This document shows, piece after piece, positions 24,434-33,247 of a stretch of DNA of 64,000 nucleotides. The stretch lies in the NCBI GenBank assembly GCA_031421855.1, contig JANOPN010000071.1, positions 1 through 64,000 on the forward strand, written 5' to 3'. The position numbers and the translations under genes are program-made. This DNA is from JAAFHN01 sp031421855 (lineage in GTDB: Bacteria > Pseudomonadota > Gammaproteobacteria > Burkholderiales > Burkholderiaceae_C). Position 1 is the stretch's first letter, and each line of letters starts with the position of its first letter. The notes beneath the pieces are model-generated. The model was not told the origin of the DNA. It did not search any database and saw only the letters and a program-made list of their open reading frames with translations.

Positions 24434-27165
24434 TGCCGCTCATGACCGCACCCACATCCCCGCCCGGCCAATCAAACCAGCCAACCGCTGATTTCTCGCG
24501 CTTTTTGTCGATCCTCGACGCGCCAGACAGCGACCCCGGCGAGACCCAGGAGTGGCTGGACGCGTTGGCGGTCTTGACAACCCAAGGCGGCACGGCTCGC
24601 GCCCGCTACATGCTGGACCGACTGGCTGCTCGGGCGCGCGAGCTGGGCGTGGGCTGGCAGGCGGAATTGATCACGCCTTACGCCAACACGATTGGCGTGG
24701 CCCAACAAGCCAGTTTTGCTGGGCATTTGGAGATGGAGCAACGGGTTGCGTCGGTGCTGCGCTGGAACGCACTGGCGATGGTCGTGCGCGCCAACCAAGC
24801 GCACGGCGAGTTGGGTGGCCACATCGCCAGCTACGCCAGCGCGGCCGACTTGTTTGAGGTGGGGTTTAACCATTTTTTCAGAGCCCAAACCGTGCGCGAC
24901 GGCATCCATGCCGACGGCGACTTGGTGTTTTTCCAGCCGCACAGCGCGCCCGGCGTGTACGCGCGGGCTTTTTTGGAGGGGCGATTGAGTGAGCAACAGC
25001 TGTCGCTGTATCGCCAAGAAGTCAGTGCTGAGCGCATGGGCGTGCAAGGTTTGAGCAGCTATTGCCACCCGCAATTGATGCCCGACTTTTGGCAGTTCCC
25101 CACGGGCAGCATGGGGCTGGGGCCGATCAACGCCATCTATCAGGCGCGGTTCATGCGCTACTTGCGCGACCGCGGGCTGCTGCGCGAGACATCGCCCCAG
25201 CGGCGGGTGTGGGGCTTTTTTGGCGACGGCGAGATGGACGAACCTGAGAGCATGAGCGCGCTGACCTTGGCCGCGCGTGAGCGGCTTGACAACCTCACAT
25301 TTGTAATTAACTGCAATTTGCAGCGCCTCGATGGTCCGGTGCGGGGCAACGGGCGAATCATCGACGAGCTGGAGTCGCTTTTTGCGGGCGCGGGCTGGCA
25401 AGTCATCAAACTGGTGTGGGGCAGCGATTGGGACGCGCTTTTCACAGCCGACCAGCACCCGAGCAACCCCAACCGGGGCGCGCTCATTCATGCCCTGAGT
25501 CAAACGGTTGATGGGCAATACCAAACGCTGGCCGCGAACGACGGCGCGTTCAACCGGGAGTCGTTTTTTGGGCAAAACCAGGCCCTGCAAGCCTTGGCGC
25601 AAGGTTTGAGCGACGCACAAATTGACCGCTTGAAACGTGGCGGGCATGACATGGTGAAAATCCACGCGGCCTACCACGCGGCCTGTTCATCTCAGGCCAA
25701 TGGTCGACCAACAGTCGTTTTGGCGCACACGAAAAAAGGCTACGGCATGGGCGCGGCCGGTCAAGGCAAGATGACCACGCACCAACAAAAAAAGCTCGAC
25801 CGCGAGGCGTTGATCGAATTTCGCGATCGCTTCGCCCTGCCCCTGAGCGACGAAGAAGCGGCCGAACTGAAATTCATTGGCCCCTGCGACGCGCAAGGCC
25901 AGCTCACGCCCGAAGCCAAGTCATTGCGTGAGCGCCGAGTCGCGCTGGGCGGCTACTTACCCGCGCGCACGGACCAATGTGCGCCGGTGACAGTGCCGCC
26001 ACTTGAGCAATGGGGCGCATTTGCCGCGCAGGCAGACGGCAAAGACATGAGCACCACCATGGCTTTTGTCCGCATGATGGGCAACTTACTCAAAGACTCA
26101 GGCCTAGGCCCACGGGTCGTGCCCATCGTCGCCGACGAAGCCCGCACCTTTGGCATGGCGGGGCTTTTCAAGCAAGTGGGCATTTACTCCAGTGTTGGCC
26201 AGCGCTACGAGCCCGAAGACCTGGGCTCGGTCATGAGCTACCGGGAGAGCAAAGACGGCGTGATCTTGGAAGAAGGAATCACCGAAGCCGGGGCTTTGGC
26301 CAGCTGGACGGCTGCGGCCACCAGCTACAGCACGCACGGCTTGGCGATGCTGCCCTTCTATATTTACTACAGCATGTTCGGGTTTCAGCGGGTGGGCGAC
26401 GCCATTTGGGCGGCGGCTGATGCCCGCGCGCGCGGATTTTTGATCGGTGCAACCTCGGGGCGCACCACCCTGAGCGGCGAGGGCCTGCAACACCAAGACG
26501 GCTCCAGCCACTTGGTGGCAGGCACGATCCCCAACTGCAAAGCCTACGACTGCGCGTTTGCCGGTGAGTTGGCCTTGGTGCTGGAGCGCGGCATGCAAGA
26601 CATGCTGAGCAGCCAACTGGACGGCTGGTATTACTTGACGGTGATGAATGAGAGCTACCCGCAACCCAGTTTGAGCGACGCAGCGCGAGCGGGCGTGGTG
26701 CGTGGATGCTATTTATTCAGTAGCATCAAACCCAATGAATCCGGTGACCAAGTGCCAATTTCTCCAAAAAACGAGGCCCCAGAGGTCACTTTGATGGGCT
26801 CCGGTGCAATTTTGCCCGAGGTGATCAAAGCGGCTCACGCCTTAGCCGCAAGCGGCATCACCGCCCATGTCGTCAGCGTCACGAGCTGGAGCGAATTGGC
26901 CCGCGACGGCCAAGCCTGCGAGTTGCACGACCACATGCCTTGGCTGGTGCAGGTGCTCAAGACCACCCGCGGCCCCATCGTTGCCGCGACTGATTACGTG
27001 CGCGCCGTGCCAGAGCAAGTGCGCGCTTACTTACCCGAAGGGCGAGCATTCAAGACACTTGGCACAGACGGCTTTGGCCGAAGCGACCAACGTGCCGTGT
27101 TGCGAGAGTACTTCGAGGTCGATGCCGCCAGCATTGCGCGGCTGGCGGGGGAGATGGTGGGATGA
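24433..27165 (+). CDS. Pyruvate dehydrogenase E1, homodimeric type (AceE-like), standing alone
   Basis: A 910-aa thiamine-diphosphate enzyme of the homodimeric E1 class. It has the TPP motif GDGEMDEPES at about 264, the AceE-type sequences HPQLMPDFWQFPTGSMGLGP and HTKKGYGMG, and a C-terminal transketolase-like part (YYSMFGFQRVGDAIW). An R1 repeat copy is translated in frame at about residues 760-779, between two C-terminal-domain strands. No E2 or E3 gene follows; the next gene is dsbD-like. It may be a second E1 serving another 2-oxo acid (compare MdeB of Pseudomonas). The ATG at 24433 or 24442 is the start; both lack a strong ribosome site. Confidence 0.88.
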   Translation: MPLMTAPTSPPGQSNQPTADFSRFLSILDAPDSDPGETQEWLDALAVLTTQGGTARARYMLDRLAARARELGVGWQAELITPYANTIGVAQQASFAGHLEMEQRVASVLRWNALAMVVRANQAHGELGGHIASYASAADLFEVGFNHFFRAQTVRDGIHADGDLVFFQPHSAPGVYARAFLEGRLSEQQLSLYRQEVSAERMGVQGLSSYCHPQLMPDFWQFPTGSMGLGPINAIYQARFMRYLRDRGLLRETSPQRRVWGFFGDGEMDEPESMSALTLAARERLDNLTFVINCNLQRLDGPVRGNGRIIDELESLFAGAGWQVIKLVWGSDWDALFTADQHPSNPNRGALIHALSQTVDGQYQTLAANDGAFNRESFFGQNQALQALAQGLSDAQIDRLKRGGHDMVKIHAAYHAACSSQANGRPTVVLAHTKKGYGMGAAGQGKMTTHQQKKLDREALIEFRDRFALPLSDEEAAELKFIGPCDAQGQLTPEAKSLRERRVALGGYLPARTDQCAPVTVPPLEQWGAFAAQADGKDMSTTMAFVRMMGNLLKDSGLGPRVVPIVADEARTFGMAGLFKQVGIYSSVGQRYEPEDLGSVMSYRESKDGVILEEGITEAGALASWTAAATSYSTHGLAMLPFYIYYSMFGFQRVGDAIWAAADARARGFLIGATSGRTTLSGEGLQHQDGSSHLVAGTIPNCKAYDCAFAGELALVLERGMQDMLSSQLDGWYYLTVMNESYPQPSLSDAARAGVVRGCYLFSSIKPNESGDQVPISPKNEAPEVTLMGSGAILPEVIKAAHALAASGITAHVVSVTSWSELARDGQACELHDHMPWLVQVLKTTRGPIVAATDYVRAVPEQVRAYLPEGRAFKTLGTDGFGRSDQRAVLREYFEVDAASIARLAGEMVG
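26711..26770 (+). repeat. Dispersed repeat R1, copy 9 (inside the aceE-like gene)
   Basis: TAGCATCAAACC, CAATGAATCC, GGTGACCAAGTGCCAATTT. Read in frame as SSIKPNESGDQVPIS, which is a different frame from the other four coding copies. Confidence 0.85.
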
Positions 27166-27309
27166 CGCGCTGTTGTGTGATGCTCAGGCCTGGGGCGAAC
27201 GCTTGCGCGACATCAGCGAAATGGCGTTTAGCGTAAGCTGCCGCCGCTTGATCCCGACGAACTCTGTTCGCAAATAGAACCAATCCCCACCAACCGCGAT
27301 CACAACCTC

Positions 27310-29526
27310 ATGAACCTAAAACTCAGCTCCCTGTTTCGCATGAGCGGTGCGTTTTTCACTGTATTTTTGATAGCAACAAGCTCAATGAATACGGTGACCA
27401 GAGCACAAAATACCGTTAATTTTTCATCTGGAGGCTCAGCCAAGGCTTTGAGAGCGGTTAGCGTGGTCACGACCGAGCAAGTACGCGCCGAGTTGATTGC
27501 CCACGCGCCCCAAGGCGTGCAAACGGGTCAACCGGTGTGGGTGGGGCTGAAAATTGCGCACAAACCCGAGTGGCATACCTATTGGAAAAACAGCGGCGAC
27601 TCGGGCCTGCCAACCACGTTGGAGTGGAAACTACCCGTTGGCGTGAGTGCCGGTGACATCGCTTGGCCCGCTCCCAAAAAGATCCCCATTGGTAACCTGG
27701 CCAACTACGGCTACGAGAACACCGTCGTTTTGCCAGTCGCGCTCACCCTGCCCACCGGCTTCAGCGGCGACAAGCTGGTGGTGGAGCTGCAAGCCAATTG
27801 GCTGGTTTGCAAGCAAGAATGCATCCCCGAAGAAGGCACGTTCACGCTCAGCATCCCGACGCGCGGCTCGTACGCTGCCAACGCCGCTGATTTTGAAGCC
27901 GCGTTTGCCGCCGCGCCCAAGCCCAGCACGGCCCAGGCCAGCTTCAAGCCCCAAGCGGGTGGCATTTTGGCCATCAACATCAATGGGTTACCCGCCAATT
28001 GGGCTGGCCAGGCCCTCAACTTCTACCCCGAAATCGGCAGCCTCATCCAAACCGCCGCTGTGCCAACTCAAAAGTGGAGCGGCGACGCTTTCAGCATCAG
28101 CGTGCCGCTCGACCCGCAGCGCAGCGCCAGCCCAGACGGCCTGGCGATGGTGTTGTCTTCTCAGGCCAAAGGCGCAGAGCCAAGCGCGATTCGGGTTGTT
28201 GCCAAACTTGACGGCGCTTGGCCAGCCGGTGCAAGCGTTGCGGCCGTGCCCACGGCGCTGGACACCGCCCTCAAAGCGAACTTGATTGAAAAATCAGCCC
28301 CTGTTGCGCCCAGCATGACGTTTTGGCTGGCCTTGGTGTCGGCTTTCATCGGCGGCTTGATTTTGAACTTGATGCCCTGCGTGTTTCCGGTGCTGGCGCT
28401 CAAGGTGTTCGCAGTCGTGCAACCCGGCACGTCACCTGCCCTGCGGCGCAAAAGCGCCACCGCTTACACCGTGGGCGTAGTCGCCAGCATGGTGGCTTTG
28501 GCCGCGTTGATGTTGGCTTTGCGCTCGGCGGGCGAGGCGGTTGGCTGGGGGTTTCAGCTGCAGACACCGGCGGTGGTGGCCACATTAGCGGCCTTGTTCA
28601 CGATTTTGACCCTCAATTTTGCAGGCGTGTTCGAGTTTGGCTCGTTTTTGCCCAGCCGCGTGGCGACCTTGCAAGCGAAAAGCCCCGTGGTCGACTCAGC
28701 CCTGAGTGGCGTTTTAGCGGTTGCTGTCGCGTCGCCGTGCACGGCTCCGTTCATGGGCGCGTCGCTTGGGTTTGCAGCCGGGCTACCAGCGGTGCAGGCC
28801 TTGGCCATATTTGCAAGCTTGGGGCTGGGCTTGGCTTTGCCGTTTTTGCTCATCGGCTGGGTGCCCGCTGTCGCCAAGTTTTTGCCGCGCCCCGGCGCAT
28901 GGATGGACACCGCGCGCAAGGTCATGGCGTTCCCGATGGCGGCAACCGTTGTGTGGCTGGTGTGGGTATTGGGCCAACAGACCGGCATTGACGGCGCTGG
29001 CGCACTGTTGATGATTTTGGTTGCCTTGAGCTTTGTGGCTTGGAGCTTGGGTCAAACCAGGCGAATTAAGCTGATTTTCACAATTATTTCAATAGCAACG
29101 GTCTCAATGATTACCGTGACCATCGGCCAAAAAGTCGTTGAAATGCTGCCTGTCGAGACACCAAACGCCACCGCCGCCCCCTCAAGCAAAGAATGGGGCG
29201 CATGGCAGCCGGGCAAAGTGGATCAACTGCTCGCCAGCGGGCAACCGGTGTTCGTTGACTTCACGGCGGCTTGGTGCGTCACTTGTCAGTTCAACAAAAA
29301 GAACGCCCTGGCCGATAACGCCCTCATTGCCGACATGGCCTCCAAGAACGTGGCACGCTTGCGCGCAGACTGGACACGCCGGGATCCCGCGATCACACAA
29401 GCCCTGACCGAACTCGGCCGCAACGGCGTGCCGGTCTATGTGCTGTACCGCAAAGGCGCAGCGCCGCAGGTGTTCAGTGAGATTTTGAGCGCATCCGAGT
29501 TGCGCGCTGCCATTGCCAAAATTTAA
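27310..29526 (+). CDS. dsbD: DsbD-type thiol:disulfide interchange protein
   Basis: A 738-aa membrane reductase that carries electrons from cytoplasmic thioredoxin to the periplasm. A periplasmic N-terminal domain (WHTYWKNSGDSG; LVCKQECIPEEG with a cysteine pair) comes first. A membrane domain of about eight helices follows with LNLMPCVFPVLALK and ASPCTAPFMG. The C-terminal thioredoxin domain has AAWCVTC at about 655. Two R1 copies are translated in frame. One forms much of the signal peptide (18-37, FLIATSSMNTVTRAQ) and the other part of the last hydrophobic segment (592-611, ISIATVSMITVTIGQ). Twenty-one bp separate it from a periplasmic thioredoxin-like gene, a likely partner. Confidence 0.9.
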   Translation: MNLKLSSLFRMSGAFFTVFLIATSSMNTVTRAQNTVNFSSGGSAKALRAVSVVTTEQVRAELIAHAPQGVQTGQPVWVGLKIAHKPEWHTYWKNSGDSGLPTTLEWKLPVGVSAGDIAWPAPKKIPIGNLANYGYENTVVLPVALTLPTGFSGDKLVVELQANWLVCKQECIPEEGTFTLSIPTRGSYAANAADFEAAFAAAPKPSTAQASFKPQAGGILAININGLPANWAGQALNFYPEIGSLIQTAAVPTQKWSGDAFSISVPLDPQRSASPDGLAMVLSSQAKGAEPSAIRVVAKLDGAWPAGASVAAVPTALDTALKANLIEKSAPVAPSMTFWLALVSAFIGGLILNLMPCVFPVLALKVFAVVQPGTSPALRRKSATAYTVGVVASMVALAALMLALRSAGEAVGWGFQLQTPAVVATLAALFTILTLNFAGVFEFGSFLPSRVATLQAKSPVVDSALSGVLAVAVASPCTAPFMGASLGFAAGLPAVQALAIFASLGLGLALPFLLIGWVPAVAKFLPRPGAWMDTARKVMAFPMAATVVWLVWVLGQQTGIDGAGALLMILVALSFVAWSLGQTRRIKLIFTIISIATVSMITVTIGQKVVEMLPVETPNATAAPSSKEWGAWQPGKVDQLLASGQPVFVDFTAAWCVTCQFNKKNALADNALIADMASKNVARLRADWTRRDPAITQALTELGRNGVPVYVLYRKGAAPQVFSEILSASELRAAIAKI
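27362..27420 (+). repeat. Dispersed repeat R1, copy 10 (in the dsbD signal-peptide region)
   Basis: TTTTTGATAGCAACA, GCTCAATGAATACGG, TGACCA. Encodes FLIATSSMNTVTRA of the DsbD N-terminus in the common R1 frame. Confidence 0.85.
29083..29143 (+). repeat. Dispersed repeat R1, copy 11 (in the last dsbD membrane segment)
   Basis: AATAGCAACG, TCTCAATGATTACC, GTGACCATCGGCC, AAAAAGTCGTT. Encodes SIATVSMITVTIGQKVV in the common R1 frame. Its tail matches copy 2 at 5991-6049. Confidence 0.8.
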
Positions 29527-29547
29527 ACCATTCTTGAAAGTCACCCC

Positions 29548-30177
29548 ATGCTGATTCGACGCACCGCCTTGGCCATGTTAGCCCTGACCAGCCTGAGTTT
29601 TGGTCTCAGTTTTGGCCAGAGCGCCCACGCCGCCGCCGTTGGGCAAACCGCGCCTGACTTCAGCTTGACCGACGTCAGCGGCAAAGCCGTCAAACTGAGT
29701 GACTTCAAAGGCAAGACCGTTGTGCTCGAGTGGGTCAACCCTGGCTGCCCATTTGTGCGCAAACACTACCAACAAAGCGGCAACATCCCTGCCACGCAAA
29801 AAGAAGCCAGCGCCAAAGGCGTGGTGTGGCTCGCCATCAACTCCACCGAAACCGGGCACGCCGACTATCTGGCCCCCGACAAAATGGGCGCCTGGATGAA
29901 AGAGCGCGGCGCTTCAGCAACCACCACGTTGATGGATGCCGATGGCAAAGTCGGCAAAATCTACGCGGCCAAAACCACACCCCACATGTACATCATCGAC
30001 CCCGCAGGCAAACTCGCCTACGCCGGTGCGATTGACAGCATCCCCAGCGCCAACCCAGCAGACATCGCCAAAGCCACCAACCACGTGCGAGTCGGCCTGG
30101 GCCAACTGGCAGCAGGGCAAAGCGTGACCCCAGCAACCACCGCGCCGTATGGGTGCTCGGTGAAATACAAGGGTTAG
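29548..30177 (+). CDS. Exported thioredoxin-like (redoxin/AhpC-TSA) protein
   Basis: A 209-aa protein with a signal peptide (hydrophobic core LAMLALTSLSFGLSFG, AHA cleavage) and a peroxiredoxin/redoxin domain. It begins VGQTAPDFSLTDVSGK and continues VVLEWVNPGCPFVRKHY. The only cysteines visible are the one in GCPF and one in YGCSVKY near the C-terminus, so it is not a CxxC thioredoxin. It follows dsbD by 21 bp and probably receives electrons from it. Confidence 0.85.
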   Translation: MLIRRTALAMLALTSLSFGLSFGQSAHAAAVGQTAPDFSLTDVSGKAVKLSDFKGKTVVLEWVNPGCPFVRKHYQQSGNIPATQKEASAKGVVWLAINSTETGHADYLAPDKMGAWMKERGASATTTLMDADGKVGKIYAAKTTPHMYIIDPAGKLAYAGAIDSIPSANPADIAKATNHVRVGLGQLAAGQSVTPATTAPYGCSVKYKG

Positions 30178-30255
30178 TCACCTAGCCACAAGTCCGCTCG
30201 ACCGACTTGGCGCTTGGCGGCTGACGGTTCAGCAGCAGGTGGCTACACTGCCAAC

Positions 30256-31227
30256 ATGAACCATCGCCGCACCCTCATCCAAGTCGCCGCTGCCGCCAGT
30301 CTCGCCAGCGTTTTTGCATCGCCAATCTTTGCGCAGGACTACCCCGCAAAGCCCATCAAACTGGTGGTGCCATTCCCAGCGGGCGGCAGCTCGGACGCCA
30401 TGGGGCGGCTGGTCTCCGACAAGTTGGCTCAGTTGCTCAAACAGTCCGTCGTGGTGGACAACAAAGCCGGTGCCGGCGGCATGATCGGCACCGATTTGGT
30501 CGCCAAGTCGGCGGCTGACGGCTACAACTTGGTCTTGGTCGATGTGTTTCACACCTCCACACCCATTTACACCCGCAAAATGCCCTACGACGCGGTGAAA
30601 GATTTCACACCGATCTCGCTCATTGGTCGCTCGCCTGCGTTTTTGGTGGCTAACCCCAACTTCGAAGCCAAAACTGGCGCCGACGTGATCAAGTTTGCCC
30701 GAGCCAACCCCAACAAGCTCAGCCTGGCCATCGCGGGCACGGGCAGCGTGGTCGTCGATTTGTTCAAGGCCCGCTCAGGCGTGCAATTCATCAGCGTGCC
30801 GTATCGGGGCAGCTCACCCGCCATCATTGACCTCATCAGCGGACAGGTCAACACGTTCATCACCACCATGGCCAGCGCTGGGCAACATGTCAAGAGCGGC
30901 AAACTGCGCGCCTTGGCCGTCACCGGTGCGAAGCGCCACCCCGACTACCCCGACGTGCCGACATTCACCGAGATCGGCGTGACCGGCATGGACTACGAGC
31001 AATGGTTCGGCGTGCTTGCTCCAGCCAATACGCCCAAACCGATCGCCGACAAGCTCAGCGCAGCCATGGCCCAAGTGCTCGCCATGCCTGATGTGCGCGA
31101 ACGCTTGCAAGGCATGGCACTCGAAGTCGCCACGCCGGGGGCAGCGGAGATGAAAACCAAGTTAGAGGGCGACACGGCCCGCTGGGCCAAACTCGCCAAA
31201 GACCTCGACATCAAACCGCTGGACTGA
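30256..31227 (+). CDS. Bug-family (tripartite tricarboxylate transport) solute-binding protein
   Basis: A 323-aa periplasmic binding protein of the Bug/TctC family, which is strongly expanded in Burkholderiales. The signal peptide MNHRRTLIQVAAAASLASVFA ends at about SPIFAQ. The family motifs PAKPIKLVVPFPAGGSSDAMGRLV and VVDNKAGAGGMIGTDLVAKS follow. The ATG at 30256 places the signal at the true N-terminus; a frame from 30214 adds residues without meaning. No TctAB membrane components are near, as is usual for orphan Bug proteins. Ligand unknown. Confidence 0.92.
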   Translation: MNHRRTLIQVAAAASLASVFASPIFAQDYPAKPIKLVVPFPAGGSSDAMGRLVSDKLAQLLKQSVVVDNKAGAGGMIGTDLVAKSAADGYNLVLVDVFHTSTPIYTRKMPYDAVKDFTPISLIGRSPAFLVANPNFEAKTGADVIKFARANPNKLSLAIAGTGSVVVDLFKARSGVQFISVPYRGSSPAIIDLISGQVNTFITTMASAGQHVKSGKLRALAVTGAKRHPDYPDVPTFTEIGVTGMDYEQWFGVLAPANTPKPIADKLSAAMAQVLAMPDVRERLQGMALEVATPGAAEMKTKLEGDTARWAKLAKDLDIKPLD

Positions 31228-31233
31228 GCGAAC

Positions 31234-31764
31234 ATGAAACGCCGCGAAGTCACGATTGGCCTCATCTGCGTCGCAACACCCGCCGTTTTGCTGGCGCAGC
31301 CGACTACAGCGACAAAACGAGGCCCCAAACTCGCGAGCCTAAGCGACATCAATCGTTGGCTAGACCTGATCGAGCGCGACCCCAAAGCCCGCACCATTGA
31401 AGGCTGGCCGTTGGCACAGGTGTTAGAACACGTGGCCCAAAGCATCGGCTACTCAATTGATGGCTTCCCGCAGCCCAAACCCGAGTGGTTTCAATCCACC
31501 GCCGGCAGCGCCGCCTTCGCGTGGTTCAAGTGGCGCACGGTGATGAGCCACGGATTGAACGAGCACATCCCCGGCGCGCCGCCGCTAGTCGCAACCACCC
31601 AGGCCCAAGGCATTGAGACCCTGCGCAAAGCCATCAGCCGATTCAATGCCCACCCCGGCACGCTCAAACCTCATTTCGCCTACGGCAACCTCAGCAAAGC
31701 CGACCACGCAGTAGCCCACGTGATGCACTTGGACAACCATTTGGATTGGGTGCGGATGGGGTGA
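31234..31764 (+). CDS. DUF1569 family protein, probably exported
   Basis: A 176-aa DUF1569 protein. The N-terminus has KRRE then a hydrophobic stretch (VTIGLICVATPAVLLAQP), suggesting export. The domain shows EGWPLAQVLEHVAQSIGYS and the C-terminal HFAYGNLSKADHAVAHVMHLDNHLDW, whose spaced histidines recall the DinB-like four-helix metal-binding fold to which DUF1569 is related. It starts 6 bp after the Bug gene. Function unknown. Confidence 0.8.
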   Translation: MKRREVTIGLICVATPAVLLAQPTTATKRGPKLASLSDINRWLDLIERDPKARTIEGWPLAQVLEHVAQSIGYSIDGFPQPKPEWFQSTAGSAAFAWFKWRTVMSHGLNEHIPGAPPLVATTQAQGIETLRKAISRFNAHPGTLKPHFAYGNLSKADHAVAHVMHLDNHLDWVRMG

Positions 31765-31828
31765 ACGCTTGATTGATGCCCTATCGCATCGTTTTAGCAA
31801 AAGCGGCCGCGTCTTGGTGTTGGGGCTA

Positions 31829-33000
31829 GTGTAGTGTTGCATATATATTAAACTTTTCTGTTTAACTCCTCTCCAAACCTCTGAATTCCAGTTTTGAGGG
31901 GGGTATCAGAATAAACAGCCGCAGAGTCGTAGTCGAGTTTGGCCAAGATGACCTGGAGACCTTGCTTCACTGGAGTACATCGAGCTTGGCAAGCGTTCGC
32001 TGCGCAGTGCGCGCCAATATGGTGCTGATGGCGGCATCAGGATTTGCCGACCGAGTGATCGCGTGCGAGCTCGGTGTGAGTGCACCACGGGTGCGTCGCT
32101 GGGTGGCGCGCTACGTCAAACTGGGACTTGGGGGGTTGGAGAAAGATGCGCCTCGTGGCGGGCGCCCGCGCCTGGTGAGCGCGCAGCGCGTCATCGAATT
32201 GACCACCCAAACCCAGCCTGAGGCCGCCACCCACTGGAGCACGCGCACCATGGCCAAGGAAGCCGGCGCCAGCGCGGCCACCATATCGCGCATTTGGCGC
32301 AGCCACGGCCTCAAGCCCCATCTGAGCAAGACCTTCAAAGTCTCCAATGACATCCGATTCGAAGAGAAACTCACCGACATCGTTGGGCTGTACATGAGTC
32401 CGCCCGAGAGGGCCGTGGTGTTGTGCTGCGATGAGAAGAGTCAGGTGCAGGCACTGGATCGCACGCAGCCGGGTTTGCCACTCAAGCGTGGCCGGGCGCA
32501 AACGATGACCCACGACTACAAGCGCCATGGAACGACCACGTTGTTTGCGGCGCTCAATATTTTGGATGGCAGCGTCATCTCCCAATGCCAGCCACGCCAC
32601 CGTCACACTGAGTGGCTGAAGTTCCTCAAGCAAATCGATACCAACGTGGCAGCTGATCTGCAAATCCATGTGGTGCTGGACAACTACGCCACGCATAAAC
32701 ATCCCAAGGTACTGAAGTGGTTGGCCAAGCGACCCCGATTTCACATGCACTTCACCGCAACCAGCGCTTCATGGATGAATATGGTGGAGCGCTTCTTCGG
32801 AAATCTCAGCGAGGATCGGCTCAAGCGTGGCGTGTTCAAAAGCGTTGACGAATTGGTCGACGCCATTGAGCTCTTCGTACTTGCGCACAACGAGGATCCC
32901 AAGCCGTTCATCTGGACCGCCAGCGCCCGTGACATTTTGGAGAAAGTCATGCGGGCAAGGGCCAAACTCAATACGGTTCAAACAGCGTGAAACACTACAC
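31829..33000 (+). mobile_element. Complete IS630-family insertion sequence
   Basis: A 1,172-bp element. It starts GTGTAGTGTT (31829-31838) and ends with the reverse complement AACACTACAC (32991-33000). It is flanked on both sides by TA (31827-31828 and 33001-33002), the target duplication typical of IS630/Tc1-type elements. One transposase gene fills it. It landed just upstream of a composite repeat at 33011. It appears structurally complete. Confidence 0.9.
31962..32990 (+). CDS. IS630-family transposase
   Basis: A 342-aa DDE transposase. The N-terminal helix-turn-helix (ADRVIACELGVSAPRVRRWVARY) is followed by the catalytic triad Asp157 (VVLCCDEKS), Asp240 (HVVLDNYATH) and Glu276 (NMVERFFG). 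The last two are 35 residues apart (DD35E). The frame is open to 31881 with no ATG, so the TTG at 31962 or another non-ATG start upstream is used; residues such as VEFGQDDLETLL before it may belong to the protein. No frameshift or premature stop. Confidence 0.92.
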   Translation: MLHWSTSSLASVRCAVRANMVLMAASGFADRVIACELGVSAPRVRRWVARYVKLGLGGLEKDAPRGGRPRLVSAQRVIELTTQTQPEAATHWSTRTMAKEAGASAATISRIWRSHGLKPHLSKTFKVSNDIRFEEKLTDIVGLYMSPPERAVVLCCDEKSQVQALDRTQPGLPLKRGRAQTMTHDYKRHGTTTLFAALNILDGSVISQCQPRHRHTEWLKFLKQIDTNVAADLQIHVVLDNYATHKHPKVLKWLAKRPRFHMHFTATSASWMNMVERFFGNLSEDRLKRGVFKSVDELVDAIELFVLAHNEDPKPFIWTASARDILEKVMRARAKLNTVQTA

Positions 33001-33010
33001 TAGTTGCTGG

Positions 33011-33130
33011 TGGGGTGCAGTTCAACGCAGAGGCGCAGAGGCCGCCGAGGGCTGAGAAGAGGGTTTGGGGGGGTTTCAGTGCTTTTATGGCACTTGGTCG
33101 CTGGATTCATTGGGTTTGATGCTATTACTG
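33011..33130 (-). repeat. Composite repeat R2 (left copy), containing R1 copy 12
   Basis: On the minus strand it begins with an R1 copy (ATAGCATCAAACCCAATGAA, GCGACCAAGTGCC; 33078-33130). It continues with a CTCTGCGCCTCTGCG-containing segment ending at GTTGAACTGCACCCC (33011). The same order is seen at 35343-35469 in the opposite orientation. Together they flank the unknown membrane-protein gene. Confidence 0.75.
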
Positions 33131-33247
33131 TTTGAGTGAAATCCCACGTCAACTCACGGGAAAATGTGGCATCGAAAAACACCATTGATACTGCTCGAAT
33201 AACAACTGCGACGCACGGGAAAGTGCGAACGAAATGGAGTTTGTTTT

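Noticed and set aside
24472..25677. 401-codon open frame antisense to the aceE-like gene
   Set aside because: It lies wholly opposite a conserved enzyme, has no recognisable domain and is explained by the codon bias of the real gene.
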